From contig WAJZ01000065.1 of the NCBI GenBank assembly GCA_015523575.1, positions 1 through 9,152 of the forward strand: 9,152 bases of DNA, written 5' to 3'. The translations under genes were made by a program, and so were the position numbers. Of the stretch, positions 5,150 through 9,152 are shown one piece after another (the first letter of the stretch is position 1; each line of letters starts with the position of its first letter). The notes beneath the pieces were generated by a model that ran no database searches, was not told the DNA's origin, and worked only from the letters and a program-made list of their open reading frames with translations. Source of the stretch: Candidatus Hestiella acidicharens (GTDB taxonomy: Archaea; Thermoproteota; Thermoprotei_A; Sulfolobales; Acidilobaceae).

Positions 5150-6150
5150 AGACTTTATTCGAGCTACTGAGAGAGGAAACCCCTGGTAACATAAGGACAA
5201 AGCTCCTATCAAAAATTAATGATGTTATTAATAATCTTTTTAGTTCTGGCCAAAAGGCTTGCACATTATCCCTTATAACTAATGTTTTTAGCCCGATAGC
5301 TCTACCTATAGGCGCTATGCTAAACGTGCATGCAATGCAGATACTCGAGCAAGCACTAATAAGGTTTAGAAAAGACGGTTGCGAGGACTTATACGTCATA
5401 CTCTCAACGCTTGGCGGGGATATACATTTTCCAGAACTCTTCATAGGTAAAGTTCGTGGGCTTGACTTCAAAAGGATAAACATAATTATACCCAGCATAG
5501 CTATGTCCGCAGGAACTCTACTGACAATGCTTTCAGACCGAATCATAGGCTTCTCATTCGCATCCATAGGCCCGGTTGACCCTCAGCTAATAGTCCAAAC
5601 TCCTCAAGGTCTCCGTGTGGTCTCCGCAATAGCATATAAACGCCTTATCGAAGAAACTCTGCCTGGACTCGCAGATGAGAAAAATCTCGGTGTAGATGGT
5701 CTTTCACGACTCTACATTGCCCAGGACATGTATCTGTATCAAGAGTCTTTAAGAAGCCTAGATTACGTAAAACGCGTGTTACACAGCAACGTGAAACCCA
5801 AACTAAATGAGAATAAGTTTAAAGAACTCTTAAGCATCTTTTTGACAGATGTTGAAACTCGCAGCAAACCGTTAGGTCTACTGGTATTAAAAGAGCTGGG
5901 ATTTGACGTAATCTTTCTAGATAGCGACGATAAGTACAAAGAATTAGCAGAACTTATAGCAGAATATTATAGCAGAGTTGAACATGCATTCGTCTTTGAA
6001 CCCTCGAAAGGTGCCAGAATACTACTTATAGGAGCACCATTTGGCGAAATAATGCAAGAAGCCATAATCCAAGTGGTACAAGCACCACAGCCTAGAGTAA
6101 GTCCTCCCAGCCAGCAACCAAGAAAAGAAGAGAGCACTAAGAATATCTAA
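5146..6150 (+). CDS. Serine protease of the SDH/SppA-like ClpP-crotonase superfamily
   Basis: This 334-residue protein matches the serine dehydrogenase proteinase (SDH_sah) pattern. Residues 86-92 give LSTLGGD (oxyanion-hole loop), 114-124 IIPSIAMSAGT with the presumed nucleophile S121, and 139-147 ASIGPVDPQL, the family's LGPIDPQ block. ClpP-fold relatives are cytoplasmic or membrane-associated oligomeric peptidases. There is no clear signal peptide; the hydrophobic stretch at 43-59 may be a core strand rather than a membrane anchor. Residues 223-310 are an alpha/beta C-terminal extension, and the tail (312-334) is Pro/Gln/Lys-rich and probably disordered. It follows the 57-residue ORF with an ATGA overlap and no ribosome site at good spacing, so it is probably translated by coupling. 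The substrate is unknown. Confidence 0.85.
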   Translation: MKTLFELLREETPGNIRTKLLSKINDVINNLFSSGQKACTLSLITNVFSPIALPIGAMLNVHAMQILEQALIRFRKDGCEDLYVILSTLGGDIHFPELFIGKVRGLDFKRINIIIPSIAMSAGTLLTMLSDRIIGFSFASIGPVDPQLIVQTPQGLRVVSAIAYKRLIEETLPGLADEKNLGVDGLSRLYIAQDMYLYQESLRSLDYVKRVLHSNVKPKLNENKFKELLSIFLTDVETRSKPLGLLVLKELGFDVIFLDSDDKYKELAELIAEYYSRVEHAFVFEPSKGARILLIGAPFGEIMQEAIIQVVQAPQPRVSPPSQQPRKEESTKNI

Positions 6151-6244
6151 GTATTAGGTTTTCTATAAGCTAAACATTTAGAAATAATCAGAAACTTACC
6201 TAACTGCATGTATCTCCTTAGGTCAAGAAGAATCAAGTTAATAT

Positions 6245-6254
6245 CTATAAAAGG
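6245..6254 (+). promoter_or_regulatory. Strong TATA promoter upstream of the 56-residue ORF
   Basis: CTATAAAAGG is a near-consensus TATA box. Initiation near 6272 leaves about 65 bases before ATG 6338 and about 25 before ATG 6298. It separates this unit from the protease operon. Confidence 0.65.
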
Positions 6255-6297
6255 CCCTTGTACAGGAATAATATAGTGTCTATTGAGGTAGTGCATA

Positions 6298-6363
6298 ATG
6301 AATATGGGACTAGTAAACTTCATGGAGGTTCTAAGGTATGGAGTGCTCATACGAACTTGCTGA
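6298..6363 (+). CDS. Possible 21-residue upstream ORF
   Basis: ATG 6298 has GAGGT (6285-6289) at 8-base spacing and lies just after the predicted start of transcription. It encodes MNMGLVNFMEVLRYGVLIRT plus a final Cys, then TGA, overlapping the start of the 56-residue ORF in another frame. It could be a short leader affecting translation of the next gene, or chance. Confidence 0.25.
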   Translation: MNMGLVNFMEVLRYGVLIRTC

Positions 6364-6508
6364 ATCCACGCTGAAGCTAGCAGAAAAAGAACTTGAAATA
6401 ATTCGTGTTCATAAAACTAGAGTGATTGAATATGCACCTCATATAGCAAATGCTACAGAATACTTAGCTAAGGCATTAATATACGCCATTAACGTAAACA
6501 AAACGTAG
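6338..6508 (+). CDS. Unrecognised 56-residue helical protein (or the N-terminal part of a split gene)
   Basis: ATG 6338 is preceded by GGAGGT (6324-6329) at 8 bases, an excellent ribosome site. The product is almost entirely helical: two amphipathic helices (ELAESTLKLAEKELEIIRVH and IANATEYLAKALIYAINV) with Ala/Leu spacing like small archaeal four-helix or HEPN-like proteins. That likeness is too weak to name a family. It ends in TAG at 6506. The next gene's frame is open back to 6493, overlapping this end, but offers no start codon there. The two may therefore be one gene of about 307 residues broken by a one-base shift in the A-rich run near 6495-6505. Confidence 0.6.
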   Translation: MECSYELAESTLKLAEKELEIIRVHKTRVIEYAPHIANATEYLAKALIYAINVNKT

Positions 6509-6567
6509 ACAAGGATACGTGTAGAGAGACAAGAAAAAGGCATGATGTAAGCGAACTTCTCGTTAAG

Positions 6568-7266
6568 GTGTACACAGGGGGTTCTATACCGTTGCAGGAG
6601 GATGATGTAAAGGCTATTGCGGGTATTGCGTTTCTAAATGCTATGTTATGCAATAGTACTATACGTGGAATAATTCGTTACGGGATAGAGTCGCTTGGCA
6701 TACTATTTCATGAAGCAACCACAAAATCTTCTATTATCCTATATGAATGGAGAGAACTACTTGAGCATGCAGTTAGCCTTCTCGATAAATACTATGGAAA
6801 GGTCGAAGACATAGTTAAGCGAGCAGGAACCTTCATTATCGAAGTAACCCCACACAGCTTCTTAGAAAGACGAGAAGGCGATAGAGTCATTAAGCAAACA
6901 AAAATAATTATTTCTACGCTCAGACTCACAGCTAATTATGCGCATGCAAGAGTAAGGATAAGTCTACAAGACAATCTTCTCAAAAAAACTTACAGGGTAC
7001 TAGTAAAGTTCAAAGTAGGGGGTGAGATTAAAGTTCCTGTACGATGTGAAGTATGCCTATGGAAGAGGGAAGGACAACGCGTAGAACTTGCTAATGATGA
7101 CGGTACTGGTTCACCTAAGGACTACATATACTTAGCTGGTGGAGAAGGAACCATTACTGTATACGCTGGGCTAGTCAACAATATGACGATATGTGAAATC
7201 GAACCCAGGGTATGGAAACCTGGTGGAGTTAAGGTTATCGAGGTAATTATAGAGGAAAGTATATAA
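6568..7266 (+). CDS. Unrecognised 232-residue protein
   Basis: I do not recognise a family. Residues 9-88 are predicted helical (DDVKAIAGIAFLNAM, WRELLEHAVSLLDKYY). From residue 89 onward the sequence is beta-rich, with alternating hydrophobics (TFIIEVTP, TYRVLVKFKVGGEIKVPV, GTITVYAGL, VKVIEVIIEE), like a sandwich domain. Two cysteines form CEVC (160-163). No membrane segment or signal peptide is seen. GTG 6568 is the only usable start near the beginning of the frame, but it has no convincing ribosome site, and the frame is open upstream to 6493 (reading HDVSELLVK just before it). The true N-terminus may therefore lie in the 56-residue ORF through a frameshift. It shares the promoter at 6245. 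Confidence 0.75.
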   Translation: MYTGGSIPLQEDDVKAIAGIAFLNAMLCNSTIRGIIRYGIESLGILFHEATTKSSIILYEWRELLEHAVSLLDKYYGKVEDIVKRAGTFIIEVTPHSFLERREGDRVIKQTKIIISTLRLTANYAHARVRISLQDNLLKKTYRVLVKFKVGGEIKVPVRCEVCLWKREGQRVELANDDGTGSPKDYIYLAGGEGTITVYAGLVNNMTICEIEPRVWKPGGVKVIEVIIEESI

Positions 7267-7468
7267 AATATAATGGAACAATCTCAGTGAAAAGACTAGT
7301 ATTATTTTAAGAAATAGAAAGACTGCAAAACCTCTTTATTTCAAGTATTCTCTATATGGTGAACCTAGCTGAACATTTATTAATCATATTTCTAATAAGA
7401 AACACAAAATAGAAACAAGGTTCAAAAGTGGTTATCAATTTGTATGCCTAAGAAGATAATATGGAAAC

Positions 7469-8042
7469 TTATGATTCTCTCTTTTGTTTAAGCCGAGCAG
7501 TAAAGTATCTGAGTAATGCTTGGCCAGTTACAACAGCGAACTCTACAAGTTGTTTGTTTACATTAATGGCTCCTTCATGTGCGAATAGCCCTCCTAGAGC
7601 ACTACGTAACGCTCTATATACCTTAGCGATAGCGTCTTCTTCTCCTTCACCAGTAATAGCAAATGCCGAAAACCTTGGCTCTCATCGTTCTATTGTTTTC
7701 AGTACGTTCTTCAATAAGACCAGCATCATAGTTCTGGAGACCTCTTACAAGGGCATTCAGGGCTCTACGAATATTTGTAACAGCATCATAGTACTCTCCT
7801 ATACGATAACTCTTCCACGCATTTTTCAAGTAGTCCAATGCATTCCTTAGCTCCGGGATATCAATGGGTTCAGGTAGTTCTACGACCGTTACTTCCATGT
7901 AGCCCACTTTCTTAAGTATTCTCTCGACCCAGTCAGACTTTGCTATTCTTATGTATGGCCTTCCAGCATGGCTTACTGGGAGTGCTGTTGTCTTAGTTCC
8001 TACCCATAGATTTAGCCTAATTGCAAATAGGAAGCCTTCTCC
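7469..8042 (-). pseudogene. Frameshifted gene of unknown function (about 190 codons)
   Basis: Minus-strand coding character is continuous but broken. The open frame starts at 8042, just after an in-frame TAG (8043-8045) that follows ATG 8054. It reads FAIRLNLWVGTKTTALPVSH, then AGRPYIRIAKSDWVERILKK, then MEVTVVELPEPIDIPELRNA. Helical sequence follows (YLKNAWKSYRIGEYYDAVTNI, here shortened in sense) up to a TGA at 7647. The same protein resumes in another frame from about 7680 as EPRFSAFAITGEGEEDAIAK and VYRALRSALGGLFAHEG, ending KQKRES at 7469. The second half has no start of its own, which argues for a single-base indel rather than two genes. The C-terminal part looks like an all-helical bundle. 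The shorter intact piece (7647-7907, GTG start) might still be expressed. No family is recognised. Confidence 0.6.
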
Positions 8043-8129
8043 CTAACGAAGCATCTTAAGCCTACTCAAAGCTATTGGCGAAGAGCTCCGCTAAGGTGTA
8101 TATGTTAATAGACCTTTGCTTAAATATGC

Positions 8130-8390
8130 TGTTTAAATCTCCTAGAGAAGTTTTTCGGGAGAGTCTTTGTTCCAGAAGCTTTCTGGAGCGAAATAAAGGT
8201 AAGCCTGACGCTGAGGGATAATGAGGATAATTTTTATATAAAGAAAAGTGTGCCAAGAAGTTGATAACTCTTTTTGAGCAATTCGCAGGCAGAGATAAAG
8301 TAGAAGCAATAGTTCTAGCATTGAGGCTCGCTTAAGCATTATGGTAAAAGTCATTTAACTACCAATGTAGATAATTATATATGGAGGTAG
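8130..8390 (+). pseudogene. Gene debris upstream of the second vapBC
   Basis: Three overlapping pieces look protein-coding but lack starts or continuity. They are LLEKFFGRVFVPEAFWSEIK with VSLTLRDNEDNFYIKKSVPR (to TGA 8262), LITLFEQFAGRDKVEAIVLA (8261-8335, TTG start) and LKHYGKSHLTTNVDNYIWR (8331-8390). The second and third join naturally across a one-base shift. The pattern DKVEAIVLAL...HYGK..LTTN resembles the end of PIN-type toxins, which would make this a decayed third toxin. I put that forward only as a guess. The last piece ends inside the ribosome site of the next antitoxin. Confidence 0.3.
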
Positions 8391-8395
8391 GTGAA

Positions 8396-8617
8396 TTGTC
8401 TAAGGTTGTGCGGGCTAAATATGAGAAGGGAGTTCTCAAACCTCTAGAACCGGTTGATCTTAGGGAGGGAGAAGAGGTTCAAATAGTTATAAAGCCAAGC
8501 GAATTAATTGCCGAGAGATTTTATGGTATTGCGAAAAAGCATAGACCAGATCTCAAGAGGGAGGAGTTCTTAGAGGTTCTCGAGGAGATAGAGGATGAAA
8601 GTATTCGTGGACTCTAG
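8396..8617 (+). CDS. vapB: DUF104-family antitoxin (VapB type), second copy
   Basis: This 73-residue paralogue of the protein at 3912 has the DUF104 signature SKVVRAKYEKGVLKPLEPVD followed by LREGEEVQIVIK. A helical C-terminal tail (AERFYGIAKKHR, EEFLEVLEEIEDE) is expected to block the toxin active site. I chose TTG 8396 because GGAGGT (8383-8388) sits 7 bases upstream and the homologue starts at the same TTG-Ser-Lys-Val. ATG 8381 is an in-frame alternative adding MEVGE but has no ribosome site. The C-terminus overlaps the toxin ATG by 23 bases, so the pair is coupled. TTATATAT at 8375-8382 is TATA-like but too close to the start to be a confident promoter. Confidence 0.9.
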   Translation: MSKVVRAKYEKGVLKPLEPVDLREGEEVQIVIKPSELIAERFYGIAKKHRPDLKREEFLEVLEEIEDESIRGL

Positions 8618-9029
8618 CACCATGCTAGCGTTCCTTGCAGGCCAAGATGATAGAGCCCAAGAACTCATAAGGAAGATCGAAAATCACGCAGCCACAGGCT
8701 ACATTAATCCATTGGTAGTTGATGAGGTCATATACGGCTATCTAAGGCTTACAACTAAGCTTAGCTCAAGGAGGATAAGACAGCTACTGGCGAGGAAAGA
8801 CAAGAGACTCACAAGCCTGGTCAGAAATGATGTCTTGCCCGTGCTAAAACTCTTTGTATCATTACCACTAGCGGCAGAGCCTGGAGAGATAATTAAGTTT
8901 ATGGAGGAATATGGCTTAATGCCCGCAGACGCGATAATAGCAGTAACATGCAAACACTACGAGATAAACACCATAGCGACTCTGGATGAGGACTTCAAGA
9001 GGGTACCATGGCTAAAGGTAATCCCCTAA
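8595..9029 (+). CDS. vapC: PIN-domain ribonuclease toxin VapC
   Basis: This intact 144-residue PIN toxin has the acidic metal-binding set: D6 (KVFVDSS), E44 (VVDEV), D112 (MPADAIIA) and D131/D133 (TLDEDF). By family it is a Mg-dependent endoribonuclease that cleaves structured RNA and is held inactive by the DUF104 protein encoded upstream. It overlaps that gene by 23 bases. The last 35 residues (PADAIIAVTCKHYEINTI and onward to KRVPWLKVIP) are almost the same as in the broken VapC at 4115-4564, while the middle is quite different. It is full length for the family, with no sign of decay. Confidence 0.93.
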   Translation: MKVFVDSSTMLAFLAGQDDRAQELIRKIENHAATGYINPLVVDEVIYGYLRLTTKLSSRRIRQLLARKDKRLTSLVRNDVLPVLKLFVSLPLAAEPGEIIKFMEEYGLMPADAIIAVTCKHYEINTIATLDEDFKRVPWLKVIP

Positions 9030-9152
9030 AGGTATTAATAGATCCGAAAAGACCTTTAGCAATAGATCATGTATACGTGGTTATCAGGCTTGCAGGGCTG
9101 TTTCATAGATAGCAACAAATGAAATATTTAAATACTTTCCACAGATAATCAT
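9030..9152. other. Right-edge intergenic sequence
   Basis: I see no gene here. An A/T-rich run GAAATATTTAAATACTTT near 9120-9137 could be the TATA box of a gene beyond the window. Confidence 0.3.

Noticed and set aside
5097..5567. Minus-strand ORF of 156 codons
   Set aside because: It is the antisense of the SDH protease, including its catalytic serine region.
4208..8045. TAG recoded as an amino acid, suggested by two in-frame TAG codons
   Set aside because: TAG ends normal genes here (DUF104 gene at 8617, 56-residue ORF at 6508), no pyrrolysine genes are visible, and the second case also has a frameshift. Decay is simpler.
8062..8354. Two minus-strand ORFs of 64 and 70 codons
   Set aside because: They overlap each other and the plus-strand debris, with low-complexity, non-conserved-looking translations and no ribosome sites.

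Overview
The window reads as hyperthermophilic Thermoproteota (Crenarchaeota), most likely Desulfurococcales-like. This is an inference from short BRE/TATA-type promoters, frequent GTG/TTG starts with GGAGG/GGTG ribosome sites, DUF104-PIN toxin-antitoxin pairs, and decayed IS200/IS605-type TnpB genes. No rRNA, complete tRNA or CRISPR array is present.

Left part (1-2215, all minus strand): the N-terminal part of a Sir2 deacylase runs off the left edge. Beside it lie two unrecognised small proteins and a complete, well-conserved Amt ammonium channel. This is ordinary chromosomal housekeeping.

Middle part (2280-4860) is a graveyard of mobile and toxin-antitoxin DNA. A fragment resembling a TnpB C-terminus (about 2513-2627) abuts a second, frameshifted and 5'-truncated TnpB (2731-3354) that keeps its right-end hairpin. 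Next comes a small antitoxin-like gene without a toxin. Then comes a DUF104 antitoxin followed by a PIN toxin that carries one in-frame TAG stop. This vapBC pair lies between two directly repeated, diverged copies of a 150-160 bp element. One end of the element resembles a tRNA 3' end and the other end carries spaced GGAAAC motifs.

Right part (4860-9152): an unlisted 57-residue ORF overlaps by ATGA a 334-residue ClpP/crotonase-fold serine protease of the SDH (SppA-like) type. A second promoter then leads to a 56-residue helical protein and an unrecognised 232-residue protein, which may be two halves of one frameshifted gene. A frameshifted minus-strand pseudogene (7469-8042) and gene debris (8130-8390) follow. 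The window ends with an intact DUF104/PIN vapBC pair (8396-9029), a paralogue of the broken one.

The main points of interest are the repeat-flanked, toxin-dead vapBC cassette with its tRNA-3'-like repeats, the two TnpB relics with a possible surviving guide-RNA scaffold, and the uncharacterised small-protein plus serine-protease operon.
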